Below, piece after piece: positions 7,570 to 15,715 of a stretch of 52,528 nucleotides of DNA (its first letter is position 1; every line of letters starts with the position of its first letter). Where the stretch lies: positions 1-52,528 of the forward strand of contig JAHZBA010000017.1 of the NCBI GenBank assembly GCA_019423635.1, in the 5' to 3' direction. This stretch comes from Clostridiales bacterium. GTDB taxonomy: Bacteria > Bacillota > Clostridia > Oscillospirales > Oscillospiraceae. A model generated the notes under the pieces. It saw only the letters and a list, made by a program, of their open reading frames with translations, did no database searches and was not told the origin of the DNA. The translations under genes and the position numbers were made by a program.

Positions 7570-8913
7570 ATGATTCTGCTGGCAAACGGAAAGCTCATCA
7601 CCCGGGATCCGGAGGGGCCGGGCTTCTTCCCCGACGGCGGCGTTGTCACGGAGGGCGGCGCTATCCTGGCCGTGGGACCCACGGCAGACTTAAAAGCCAG
7701 GTACCCTCAGGCGGAGTTCGTGGACGCCAAAGGCGGCGTCATCATGCCGGGCCTCATCAACGCCCACACCCACATCTACTCCGCCCTGGCCCGGGGCCTT
7801 TCCATCGACGGCTACGCCCCCACCAGCTTCTACGAGGTGCTGGACGGCCAGTGGTGGTACATCGACCGGCACCTGGATCTGGCGGCCACCAGGGCCTCCG
7901 CCCAGGCTTTGGTGATCGACTCCATCAAGCAGGGCGTCACCACCATCTTCGATCACCACGCCTCCTTCTGTGAAATTCCGGGGTCCCTGATGGAGATCGC
8001 CCAGGTGACCCGGGAATACGGCATTCGGGCATGTCTGTGCTACGAGGTCAGCGACCGGGACGGGGAGGAGAAATCCCTCCAGTCCGTCCAGGAGAACAAG
8101 GACTTCATCGACTACTGCGAGAAGAACCCCAGCGACATGCTCAAGGCCATGTTCGGCGGCCACGCCCTCTTCACCATCTCCGACAGGACCTTTGACCGCA
8201 TGAACGATGCCAACGGCGGACGGGTGGGCTACCACATCCACGTCTCCGAGGGCATGAACGACGTCTACGACAGCCTCCAGAACTACGGCCGCCGCCCGGT
8301 CCAGCGGCTCCAGGACCACGGGATTTTGGGGCCCAAAACGATCCTGGGCCACTGCATCCATGTCAACACCGCGGAGATGGACATTCTCCAGGCCACCGAC
8401 ACCATGTGCGTCAACAACCCCGAGAGCAACATGGGCAACGCCGTGGGCATCTCCCCGGTGCTCCAGCTGTACAAAAAGGGCATTCTCATCGGCCTTGGCA
8501 CCGACGCCTACACCAACGACATGCTGGAGTCCATCAAGGCCGCTCTCTGCGCTCAGCGGCTGGGCGCCTGCCTTCCCGGCGTGGGCTGGTGCGAAGTGAC
8601 GGACATGCTCTTTAAAAACAACGCCAAAATGGCCGCCCGGTGCGGCTTCCCGGAGCTGGGCGTCCTGCGCCCCGGCGCGGCGGCGGACGTGATCGTCATG
8701 GACTACAGGCCCTTCACGCCGTTTTCCGACGAAAACATCGACGGGCACATGCTCTTCGGCATGACGGGCCGGCAGTGCCAGACCACCATGGTGAACGGGA
8801 AGATTCTGATGTGGGACCGCCAGCTGACGGAGATCGACGAGGAGGCGGTGAACGCCAAGATTTTGGAGGTCTCCAAGAAGCTCTGGGGTACGTTGAACCA
8901 CCGCGAGTATTAA
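7570..8913 (+). CDS. ssnA: Putative aminohydrolase SsnA
   Basis: This 447-residue metal-dependent aminohydrolase has the amidohydrolase-superfamily ligands: NAHTHIYS (HxH near residue 65), GYHIHVSE, LGHCIHVN and GTDAYTND. Length and motifs fit the SsnA family (E. coli SsnA is about 442 residues). SsnA genes lie in selenium- and molybdenum-linked purine-degradation clusters of anaerobes with xanthine dehydrogenase, ygfK, hyuA and ygeW/X/Y, and the protein is thought to hydrolyse or deaminate a purine-derived intermediate. The start follows GAGGAGGG. ygfK follows on the same strand, while the other cluster genes are not in the window. Confidence 0.92.
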   Translation: MILLANGKLITRDPEGPGFFPDGGVVTEGGAILAVGPTADLKARYPQAEFVDAKGGVIMPGLINAHTHIYSALARGLSIDGYAPTSFYEVLDGQWWYIDRHLDLAATRASAQALVIDSIKQGVTTIFDHHASFCEIPGSLMEIAQVTREYGIRACLCYEVSDRDGEEKSLQSVQENKDFIDYCEKNPSDMLKAMFGGHALFTISDRTFDRMNDANGGRVGYHIHVSEGMNDVYDSLQNYGRRPVQRLQDHGILGPKTILGHCIHVNTAEMDILQATDTMCVNNPESNMGNAVGISPVLQLYKKGILIGLGTDAYTNDMLESIKAALCAQRLGACLPGVGWCEVTDMLFKNNAKMAARCGFPELGVLRPGAAADVIVMDYRPFTPFSDENIDGHMLFGMTGRQCQTTMVNGKILMWDRQLTEIDEEAVNAKILEVSKKLWGTLNHREY

Positions 8914-8922
8914 GGTGCGGTT

Positions 8923-8988
8923 ATGCTGAGATTCATTTTTGGGTTTCTATTTGAATTTATCCGTAACCTTTTGAAATATCCCAAATAA
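8923..8988 (+). CDS. Possible 21-residue hydrophobic peptide
   Basis: A very short open frame, ATG at 8923 to TAA at 8988, encodes MLRFIFGFLFEFIRNLLKYP plus one Lys. It is rich in Phe, Leu and Ile with basic ends, like a small membrane-active peptide. AAGGTG lies 5 nt upstream, and the frame begins 9 nt after the ssnA stop. The segment is much richer in A and T than ssnA or ygfK. It may be a real leader or membrane peptide, or chance; there is no homology evidence. Confidence 0.3.
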   Translation: MLRFIFGFLFEFIRNLLKYPK

Positions 8989-9010
8989 GCTGCCTGTAAT
9001 GGAGGTTTTT

Positions 9011-9310
9011 ATGGATATACCAGAAGTGCAGCGAGAGTTTGCTCATTATTTAAACGCATGGTATACTCGTGCATATTCAGACCATATAGCCAGTGAGGTT
9101 TTCTACGTCTATCGCCACAATATTGGAATGCCCTTCCGGGAGATATTTTTAAGTGAGCAGTCCATGGAGGACGCCAGAAAATTACTCATTGCATATTTCG
9201 AAAATATGCAACGTCCCAGAAAGAATCCTAAGAACCATGCTTCTGTCCATTACAGCTACTGGCAGAAGTTTAAGGAATTTTTAGATTCTACTGAGAAAAC
9301 GCTGCCATAA
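9011..9310 (+). CDS. Hypothetical 99-residue protein in an AT-rich island
   Basis: The protein starts MDIPEVQREFAHYLNAWYT. I chose the ATG at 9011 over the in-frame ATG at 8999 because GGAGG stands 6 nt before it. The sequence is helical, with YVYRHNIGMPFREIFL, EDARKLLIAYFENMQ and SYWQKFKEFLDS. The last part resembles the 'SA-L-KY--FL' ending of SAM-like core-binding or restriction-enzyme N-terminal domains, a weak visual likeness only. Base composition differs from its GC-rich neighbours, suggesting recent acquisition or a degenerate fragment. It sits between ssnA and ygfK on the same strand and would be co-transcribed. Confidence 0.6.
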   Translation: MDIPEVQREFAHYLNAWYTRAYSDHIASEVFYVYRHNIGMPFREIFLSEQSMEDARKLLIAYFENMQRPRKNPKNHASVHYSYWQKFKEFLDSTEKTLP

Positions 9311-9345
9311 AACCGTGTAAAAATTTATTCTATGGAGGTATAACG

Positions 9346-12309
9346 ATGTCCGAACTGATGACCCCCATTCCCTTCCGGGACCTGATGACCTGGGTGACCA
9401 CCGAGTATCAAAGGGAGGGCACCGTCTTCGGCGTCCACACCCCCTACCGGGCGGGCGTCAAGACCCTCCCCATCTTCGGAGAGAAGATCGAGACCCCTTT
9501 CGGCCCCGCGGCGGGGCCCAACACCCAGCTGGCCCAGAACATCCTCGCCGGATACTTCGCCGGGGCCCGGTTCTTTGAGCTGAAAACCGTGCAGAAGATG
9601 GACGGCGCGGAGCTGGCCGCCTGCATCTCCCGGCCCTGCATCCTGGCGGAGGACGAGTGCTACAACTGCGAGTGGTCCACGGAGCTGACGGTCCAGCAGG
9701 CCTTTGAGGAGTACGTGAAGGCCTGGTGCGCCCTGAAAATCATGGCGAAGGTGTACGGCCTGGGGGACCCCGACGGGTTCGTGTTCAACATGTCCGTGGG
9801 CTATGACCTGGCGGGCATCCAGGGTGAGAAGATCAACGGCTTCCTGGACGGCATGACCGACGCCTCCAAAACCCCGATCTTCCAGGAGTGCCTGCGCGTC
9901 CTGAAATCCATGTTCCCGGCGGAGTCCGCCTTCATCGACACCATCACGCCCCGGATCTCCGGCAGCGTGACCCTCTCCACCCTCCATGGCTGCCCGCCGG
10001 AGGAGATCGAGCGGATCGCCTCCTACCTGCTGGAGAAAAAGCATCTCCACACCTTTGTCAAGTGCAACCCCACCCTCCTGGGCTATGAGACCGCCCGCTC
10101 CATTCTGGACGCCATGGGCTACGACTACATCGCCTTTGACGACCACCACTTCCGGGAGGACCTGCAGTTCTCCGACGCCGTGCCCATGTTCCGCCGCCTC
10201 CAGGCTCTGGCGGACCGGGAGGGTCTGGAATTCGGGTTGAAGCTGTCCAACACCTTCCCGGTGGACGTGAGGGCCGGAGAGCTCCCCAGTGAGGAGATGT
10301 ACATGGCGGGCAAGTCCCTCTTCCCCCTGACCACCCTCATGGCGGCCCGGCTCTCCCGGGAATTTGGCGGAAAGCTCCGGATCAGCTATGCCGGCGGCGC
10401 CGACGCCTTCAACGCCGCCCAGCTCTTCGCCTGCGGCATCTGGCCCATCACCATGGCCACCACAGAGCTGAAACCCGGCGGCTACCAGCGGTTCCGGCAG
10501 ATCGGCGATACGCTGGACGCCATGGAGTTCAAGCCCTTCACGGCGGTGGACACGGAGGCCGCGGAAGCCCTGGCCCTGGCGGCCCGGCGGAATCCCCGCC
10601 ACGTCAAGGCGGTGAAGCCCCTGCCCAGGCGGAAGCTGGAGGAGAAGGTCCCCCTGCTGGACTGCTTCACGGCCCCCTGCCGGGGCGGGTGCCCCATTGA
10701 GCAGGACATTCCGGAATACCTGGAGCTGACACGGCAGGGGCGGTACGCCGACGCCCTGCGTCTGATCCTGGAGCGGAACCCCCTCCCCTTCATCACCGGC
10801 ACCATCTGCGCCCACCGCTGCCAGAGCAAGTGCACCCGGAATTTCTACGAGACGCCGGTGCAGATCCGCGCCGCGAAGCTGACGGCGGCGGAGCGGGGCT
10901 ATGCGCAGGTACTCCCCACCCTGAAACCCGCGGCTAAGCGCCCCGGCCTGAAAGCGGCCGTGGTGGGCGGCGGTCCCACCGGCATGGCGGCGGCCCATCT
11001 CCTGGCCCGGGCGGGGGTGGAGACCACCCTCTTCGAGCGGGAGAACACTCTGGGCGGCATCGTCCGCCAGGTCATCCCCGCTTTCCGAATTGAGGACGGA
11101 GCCATTGACAAGGACGCGGCCATGCTGGTGAAGCTGGGGGTGGACATCCGCCTGAACACCCCGGCCCCCTCTGTGGCAGAGCTGAAAGAGCAGGGTTATA
11201 CCCACATCCTGCTGGCCGTGGGCGCGTGGAAGGCCGGAAAACTGGACATCCCCGGCCATGTGGTCCCGGTCATCCAGTGGCTGAAGGACATGAAGGCCGG
11301 AAAGGCCGTGTCCCTGGGCCATGTGGCGGTCATCGGCGGCGGCAACACGGCCATGGACGCCGCCCGGGCGGCCCTCCGGAGCGGGGCGGAGTCCGTCACC
11401 CTGGTCTACCGCCGGACAAAGAAGTACATGCCCGCCGACGCCGAGGAGCTGGAGCTGGCCCTGGCGGACGGCGTGCAGTTCCTGGAGCTGGCGGCCCCCC
11501 TGGAGCAGCGGGAGGGCGTGCTGACCTGTGAGCGGATGAAGCTGGGCGAGCCGGACGCGCAGGGCCGCAGAAAACCGGAGCCCACCGGGGAGCGGGTGGA
11601 GCTCCCCTGCGACACGGTGATCTCCGCCGTAGGCGAGCAGGTGGACGGGGAGTTCTTTGCCGCCCAGGGCATCTCCCTGGACAAAAAGGGCCGCGCACCC
11701 TTCTCCACCGGCATTCCCGGCGTCTACACAGCCGGCGACGCCCTGCGGGGACCCGCCACGGTGGTGGAGGGCATCGCCGATGCGGCCCGGTTCGTTCAGG
11801 CCGTGCTGAGGGAGGCCCACGCCTATGCGCTTCCCGCCGGGGCCCAGGTCTCCCGGGAGAAGGCCATTGCCAGGAAGGGCATTCTCTGCGAGTCCGCCAA
11901 GTGCGAGGGAGAGCGGTGCCTTGGCTGCAACGTGGTGTGCCAGGTCTGCGCCGACGTGTGCCCCAACCGGGCCAATGTGGCGATCGAGCTGCCGGACGGG
12001 CGGCATGAGATCCTCCACGTGGACCGGATGTGCAACGAGTGCGGCAACTGCGCCGTCTTCTGCCCCTACGACTCCGCCCCCTACCGGGAGAAGTTCACGC
12101 TCTTTTTGACCCGGGAGGACTTTGAAAAGAGCCCTGAAAATCAGGGGTTCCTGCCTCTGGGCGGCAGAAGGGCGCTGGTCCGGCTGGAGGGAAGGGTCTT
12201 TGAGGCCGATCTGGAGCGGGAGAACGACCTTCCGGCGGACCTTGAGGTCCTGATCCTCACCATCCTGACAAACTACGGCTATCTGCTGGGATATAGTCAA
12301 AACACTTGA
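9346..12309 (+). CDS. ygfK: YgfK-type putative selenate reductase / iron-sulfur flavoprotein
   Basis: This 987-residue multidomain redox protein matches YgfK (about 1030 residues in E. coli). Residues 1-420 resemble dihydroorotate/dihydropyrimidine dehydrogenases. Next comes a GltD-like module with cysteine clusters FTAPCRGGCPIEQDI (about 440) and CAHRCQSKC (about 490), an FAD fold VVGGGPTGMAAA (about 537) and a nucleotide-binding fold VIGGGNTAMDAA (about 660). A ferredoxin-like tail has CLGCNVVCQVCADVCPNRAN and CNECGNCAVFCPYD. YgfK is often annotated as a selenate reductase subunit, but its context with ssnA places it in anaerobic purine catabolism. The start follows TGGAGG. The last codons (GYSQNT-stop) lie inside the cloverleaf element, so the native C-terminus may have been altered. 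Confidence 0.93.
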   Translation: MSELMTPIPFRDLMTWVTTEYQREGTVFGVHTPYRAGVKTLPIFGEKIETPFGPAAGPNTQLAQNILAGYFAGARFFELKTVQKMDGAELAACISRPCILAEDECYNCEWSTELTVQQAFEEYVKAWCALKIMAKVYGLGDPDGFVFNMSVGYDLAGIQGEKINGFLDGMTDASKTPIFQECLRVLKSMFPAESAFIDTITPRISGSVTLSTLHGCPPEEIERIASYLLEKKHLHTFVKCNPTLLGYETARSILDAMGYDYIAFDDHHFREDLQFSDAVPMFRRLQALADREGLEFGLKLSNTFPVDVRAGELPSEEMYMAGKSLFPLTTLMAARLSREFGGKLRISYAGGADAFNAAQLFACGIWPITMATTELKPGGYQRFRQIGDTLDAMEFKPFTAVDTEAAEALALAARRNPRHVKAVKPLPRRKLEEKVPLLDCFTAPCRGGCPIEQDIPEYLELTRQGRYADALRLILERNPLPFITGTICAHRCQSKCTRNFYETPVQIRAAKLTAAERGYAQVLPTLKPAAKRPGLKAAVVGGGPTGMAAAHLLARAGVETTLFERENTLGGIVRQVIPAFRIEDGAIDKDAAMLVKLGVDIRLNTPAPSVAELKEQGYTHILLAVGAWKAGKLDIPGHVVPVIQWLKDMKAGKAVSLGHVAVIGGGNTAMDAARAALRSGAESVTLVYRRTKKYMPADAEELELALADGVQFLELAAPLEQREGVLTCERMKLGEPDAQGRRKPEPTGERVELPCDTVISAVGEQVDGEFFAAQGISLDKKGRAPFSTGIPGVYTAGDALRGPATVVEGIADAARFVQAVLREAHAYALPAGAQVSREKAIARKGILCESAKCEGERCLGCNVVCQVCADVCPNRANVAIELPDGRHEILHVDRMCNECGNCAVFCPYDSAPYREKFTLFLTREDFEKSPENQGFLPLGGRRALVRLEGRVFEADLERENDLPADLEVLILTILTNYGYLLGYSQNT

Positions 12310-12377
12310 AAATCGGTATTCCGATTTTCAAGGCGGGCATCGCCCGCCGGCACATAAGTGTGCCGTGTTTTGACTAT
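12293..12377. repeat. Cloverleaf inverted-repeat element, first unit
   Basis: Outer arms ATAGTCAAAACAC (12293-12305) and GTGTTTTGACTAT (12365-12377) pair perfectly over 13 bp. Between them three hairpins follow with no unpaired base: 11-bp arms 12306-12316/12321-12331 (loop TATT), 7-bp arms 12332-12338/12342-12348 (loop ATC) and 6-bp arms 12349-12354/12359-12364 (loop TAAG). The result is a fully packed four-way junction. Its left arm contains the stop codon region of ygfK. Confidence 0.9.
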
Positions 12378-12379
12378 GA

Positions 12380-12470
12380 AGTCCACCGCTAAGCCGTTTC
12401 ACGGCTCCTGGGGTGCGTACGCGCCCCAGGGTTGAAAAGAAGCATCTACTTCTTTTCAACTGCGGTGACT
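12380..12470. repeat. Cloverleaf inverted-repeat element, second unit
   Basis: Outer arms AGTCCACCGC (12380-12389) and GCGGTGACT (12462-12470) pair over 9 bp with one bulged C. Inside are hairpins AGCCGT-TTC-ACGGCT (12392-12406), a 10-bp stem with loop GTAC (12407-12430) and a perfect 12-bp stem GTTGAAAAGAAG / CTTCTTTTCAAC (12431-12460). It lies two bases after the first unit. TATAGTC at 12292 and GACTATA at 12467 also form a 7-bp inverted repeat around the whole pair. The remaining 130 nt before the sigma gene show no further structure that I can support. Confidence 0.88.
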
Positions 12471-12604
12471 ATAACCGCCAACCGACCGCGAGGGGGGCCA
12501 GACGGCTCCCCTCGCGCTTCTCCCTCCTGCCTGCAAAAATTTTTCCCTCCGCCGTGCAGCAATTCCGCCGCGTCCAAGGTATCCCCTATGAAGGATGTGA
12601 TCAC

Positions 12605-13066
12605 ATGCTCAACACCACCGAGGACGCGGTCAGACGCTGGGGGCCCGCGGTCTACCGCATGGCCTATGCCATGGTTCGCTCCCGCCACGACGCCGACGAC
12701 GTCTTTCAGGAGGTCTTTCTCCGCTTCCACCGCTCCGCGCCGCAATTTGAAAGCGAGGAGCACCGGAAGGCCTGGCTGCTGCGGGTCACCGTCAACTGCG
12801 CCAGGAGCCTGACGGCCTCCCCCTGGCGGCGGCGGACGGTGCCCCTGGAGGACGTCTACCCTTATGAGGACCCGGCGGAGTCGGCGGTCAGCGAGGCGCT
12901 CAGCCATCTGGACGGGAAATACCGGGCGGTCGTCCATCTCCACTACTATGAGGGCTACAGCACCGACGAGATCGCACAGCTCCTGCACCGCCGCCCCTCC
13001 ACCGTCCGGGCCCAGCTGACCCGCGCCCGCCGGAAACTGTCGGAACTGCTGAAGGAGGAACTATGA
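12605..13066 (+). CDS. ECF-type RNA polymerase sigma factor
   Basis: This 153-residue protein has sigma region 2 (VYRMAYAMVRSRHDADDVFQ, with the DADD-x-F-QEVF core) and region 4 (HYYEGYSTDEIAQLLHRR, then STVRAQLTRARRKL). There is no region 1.1 or 3, so it is an extracytoplasmic-function sigma factor. The ATG at 12605 follows AAGGATG. Its last 4 bp (ATGA) overlap the start of the next gene, which encodes a single-pass membrane protein typical of anti-sigma partners. The pair probably answers an envelope signal. An upstream promoter is not clear; readthrough from ygfK would cross the cloverleaf element. Confidence 0.9.
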   Translation: MLNTTEDAVRRWGPAVYRMAYAMVRSRHDADDVFQEVFLRFHRSAPQFESEEHRKAWLLRVTVNCARSLTASPWRRRTVPLEDVYPYEDPAESAVSEALSHLDGKYRAVVHLHYYEGYSTDEIAQLLHRRPSTVRAQLTRARRKLSELLKEEL

Positions 13067-14370
13067 ACTTTTCCGAAGTCTATTGCAATCTGAATGCTCC
13101 CATCACCCCCTCCGCCGCTGTGGTGGAGAAAACCCTGGCCAAAACCCGCCGCCGCGGCCTTCCCCTGCGCCGTCTGGCCGCCGTCGCTTTGGTCGCGGCA
13201 GTGCTCCTGGCCACCCCGGCCCTGGCGGTCCGGACGGAGCTGGGCTATGCCATGCTCTATACCGTGGCCCCTGCCGCCGCCCAGTTCTTCCAGCCGGTGC
13301 GGCTCCGCTGTGAGGACAGCGGCGTCACCATGGAGGTATTGTCCGTCCGGGTGGAGGGCAGTACCGCCCAGGCCTATATCGCCCTCTCCGGAGATCCGGT
13401 GGACGGTACCTGCGACCTCTTTGACAGCTGGAGCTTCCACCTGCCCTTTGACCAGATCGGCCACTGCGAGCGGGTTGGGTATGACGAGGCAACCCGCACG
13501 GCCCTCTTCCGCTGTGAGACGGAGACGATGGACGGCACTCCCATCCCCCAGGGCGGCAAAATGACCTTCTCCGTGGGCTGCTTTCTCTCCGGCAAGGTGC
13601 GTGAAGAGGACGCGGAGGTGGCGCTGAACCTGCCGGATTTCAATCGGGAGGCAGAGACCGTGCCCAGCGGCTACGGAACGGATTACTCCTGCTTCGGCGG
13701 CAGCTATTCCGATGAGCGGGGCGAGGCGCTGTGGGAGAACTCCCCCATGCTGCGGCCCGGTGAGGCCCTGGCGGAGCCCCTTCCCGGTCTTACCATCACC
13801 GCCGCCGGGTATGCGGACGGGCTGTTCCACGTCCAGCTCTGCCGAGGCAATGCCTTGGAGCTGGATAACCACGGCTGGCTGTGGCTGGAGGACAAGGACG
13901 GAAACCGGCTGGAGAACCTGTACAGCGTCTCCTTCTCCCACTCTGCCGGGGACGATACCCGGGTGGACTACGACCAGTACGCCTTTGAGATCTCCTCGGA
14001 GGACCTGGGGAAGTACGCCCTCCACGGAGAGTTCAGGATTGCCACCAAGCTGACCCAGGGCCGCTGGCAGGTCACCTTCCCGCTGGAAACCACCGGCGGC
14101 GATCTGACCGCTGTGGAAAACGGCCACAGCACCGGCAGCTTTGATCTCCAGGATACCCTGCTGACCTTTGCCTCCCATCTGGAGGCGGAGACAGGCCGCA
14201 CCGTCCGTTGGGAGGACGGATTCCACTACGACCTCTTTTCCGGCACCGGGGAAGCCCTGGCAGCGTTCGCCTGTCCCGGCGGCGAAACCCTGCAGATCTG
14301 GCTGGATCTGGTTCCCTACGAGGAGACCACAGGACTCTGGCAGCCCCGCAGCTACAGCTGGTCCGAATAA
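13063..14370 (+). CDS. Membrane-anchored anti-sigma factor-like protein (DUF4179-like)
   Basis: A 435-residue protein with a short cytoplasmic N-terminus (about 35 residues, ending KTRRRGLPLRR), one membrane helix at about 37-55 (LAAVALVAAVLLATPALA) and a large beta-rich external domain. The first part resembles DUF4179 domains (FFQPVRLRCEDSGVTMEVLSVRVEGSTAQAYIALSG), found in anti-sigma factors of ECF sigma factors in Firmicutes. The translational overlap with the sigma gene supports this role. The cytoplasmic part is too short for a classical ZAS domain, so how it holds the sigma factor is unclear. Confidence 0.78.
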   Translation: MNFSEVYCNLNAPITPSAAVVEKTLAKTRRRGLPLRRLAAVALVAAVLLATPALAVRTELGYAMLYTVAPAAAQFFQPVRLRCEDSGVTMEVLSVRVEGSTAQAYIALSGDPVDGTCDLFDSWSFHLPFDQIGHCERVGYDEATRTALFRCETETMDGTPIPQGGKMTFSVGCFLSGKVREEDAEVALNLPDFNREAETVPSGYGTDYSCFGGSYSDERGEALWENSPMLRPGEALAEPLPGLTITAAGYADGLFHVQLCRGNALELDNHGWLWLEDKDGNRLENLYSVSFSHSAGDDTRVDYDQYAFEISSEDLGKYALHGEFRIATKLTQGRWQVTFPLETTGGDLTAVENGHSTGSFDLQDTLLTFASHLEAETGRTVRWEDGFHYDLFSGTGEALAAFACPGGETLQIWLDLVPYEETTGLWQPRSYSWSE

Positions 14371-14377
14371 TCCAAAA

Positions 14378-14413
14378 AAGCAAGGCCCGGAGAGACTTCT
14401 CCGGGCCTTGCTT
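14378..14413. terminator. Bidirectional intrinsic terminator
   Basis: A perfect 15-bp stem AAGCAAGGCCCGGAG / CTCCGGGCCTTGCTT with a 6-nt loop, preceded by an A-run and followed by TTCCATATTT. It lies between the convergent anti-sigma gene (plus) and the SLH gene (minus) and can serve both. Confidence 0.88.
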
Positions 14414-14419
14414 CCATAT

Positions 14420-15715
14420 TTAAGGGGTCTCCTCCGCAATATCCAGGCACAGCCCCGTCAGGGCAAAGGCCGCCTGAGCCCGGGTGGCCCCGGCCTGGGG
14501 CGAGAGGAGCCCCGCCTGGTCGCCAAACACCAGCACGTTCCCCACAGCCCAGCTCATGGCCTCCTCCGCATAGGGGGAAATGGCGGTGCGGTCCGTGTAG
14601 TCCGTCAGATCTCCTCTGCCCCCGGTGGAATAGCCCTTGAAGACGGCATAGCGGTAGAGAATGGCCGCCAGCTGCTGGCGGGTGATGGTGTTCCGGGGGC
14701 CGAATTTTCCGTTGCCGTAGCCGTTGACGATCCCGTTGGCGTTGGCCCAGGCCACCGCGTCGGCGCAGTACATGTCCGCCGGCACGTCGGTAAAGCCCCC
14801 CGGCCCCGCCGCGGGAGCTCCCTCCAGGCGGTGGAGGATCGTGACGATCATCCCCCGGTTGGTGGTCACCTGGGGCGCGAAGGTGGTCTCCGTGGTACCC
14901 AGCATCAGGCCGTTCCGGTAGACATACCCTGCCGCCTCGCAGAACCAGTCCTCCGGCGTGACGTCGGTGAAGGGCAGATCCCATACGGCGTCCCCGTCCT
15001 TTCGGAAGGAGGCGGTGACCCGCACCTGGCCGTCCGGCATGGTGAAGGTGTAGTGCTGTTCATCCCGCTCCCGGAGGCGCACTGTGTCCTGATCGCGGTC
15101 CTCCACCTCCAGGGTGTCCAGAATATAGCCGGCATTCGGCCGGACGGTGAGGGTCACGGTCTCCCCCTCCTCCGCCCAGGTGGGACTTGCCCGCAGAGTG
15201 CCGTGATCCGGCTGCTCCAGACGAACCCGGTATCCGCTCTCACTGCCGCTGCTGCCAGTTCCGCCGCCCCGGAGCTCGACGGCCGTCCCGTCAGCCTCCG
15301 GCAGCGGCTTCAATTCCCGGTCCAGCAGCGTCAGCTGCGCCTCTTTTGGTCTCGGGAGGGGCTGGTCCGCCCGCAGGGTGCCCAGGGACAGCCGGGCCCC
15401 CCTGTTCAGGGGGAAACGGCTGGTGAGGTAAAGGGAGACCAGGGTCCCGCCGCCCTCTGCGTCTAAAATGCGGCACCGGGGGCTGTAGACGTCCTCATCC
15501 GCCGGGGAGAAGGAGACCTCCTCCCACCGGCCCTCCAGGGTCAGATCCAGCTGCACGGCATAGACGCTGTCCTCCAGGCCGGTCAGCTCCAGCTCCGCCC
15601 GCCGGTCCCCGTCGCTCTGCCAGTCCAGAACCACATCACTCCGGGCGGCCGCCGGAAGCATGGGCACCATGCTGAGCACCAGCAGGCAGGTCAGCACCTT
15701 TTTCCAGATTCTCAT
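14420..15715 (-). CDS. SLH-domain surface protein with cohesin-like N-terminal domain
   Basis: This 431-residue protein has a signal peptide (MRIWKKVLTCLLVLSMVPML...AAA, about 1-25). Residues 27-150 have a cohesin-like layout: VYAVQLDLTLEG, then a strand around ILDAEGGGTLVSLYLTS, then RLSLGTLRA and VEL. Residues 162-239 are an InlB/'bacterial repeat' type domain (VTVRPNAGYILDTLEV...YTFTMPDGQVRVTASF). Three SLH motifs follow at about 247-300, 307-360 and 370-425 (FTDVTPEDWF, FTDVPADMYCADAVAW) and should anchor it to the cell wall. Its ATG overlaps the stop of the dockerin-bearing M60 gene by 4 bp, so the two are made together. The cohesin assignment is inference from pattern, not alignment. 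Confidence 0.8.
   Translation of the reverse strand: MRIWKKVLTCLLVLSMVPMLPAAARSDVVLDWQSDGDRRAELELTGLEDSVYAVQLDLTLEGRWEEVSFSPADEDVYSPRCRILDAEGGGTLVSLYLTSRFPLNRGARLSLGTLRADQPLPRPKEAQLTLLDRELKPLPEADGTAVELRGGGTGSSGSESGYRVRLEQPDHGTLRASPTWAEEGETVTLTVRPNAGYILDTLEVEDRDQDTVRLRERDEQHYTFTMPDGQVRVTASFRKDGDAVWDLPFTDVTPEDWFCEAAGYVYRNGLMLGTTETTFAPQVTTNRGMIVTILHRLEGAPAAGPGGFTDVPADMYCADAVAWANANGIVNGYGNGKFGPRNTITRQQLAAILYRYAVFKGYSTGGRGDLTDYTDRTAISPYAEEAMSWAVGNVLVFGDQAGLLSPQAGATRAQAAFALTGLCLDIAEETP

Noticed and set aside
5865..7973. 702-codon plus-strand frame across the lipoprotein gene and ssnA start
   Set aside because: Antisense to the lipoprotein, runs through the ssnA promoter and leader; no domain.
9325..12300. 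991-codon open frame on the minus strand opposite ygfK
   Set aside because: GC-rich third-position shadow of a well-identified gene; Gly/Leu/His-rich translation without domains and no ribosome binding site.
13374..13643. Minus-strand frame inside the anti-sigma gene
   Set aside because: Shadow frame; the plus-strand protein is continuous and translationally coupled to the sigma gene.
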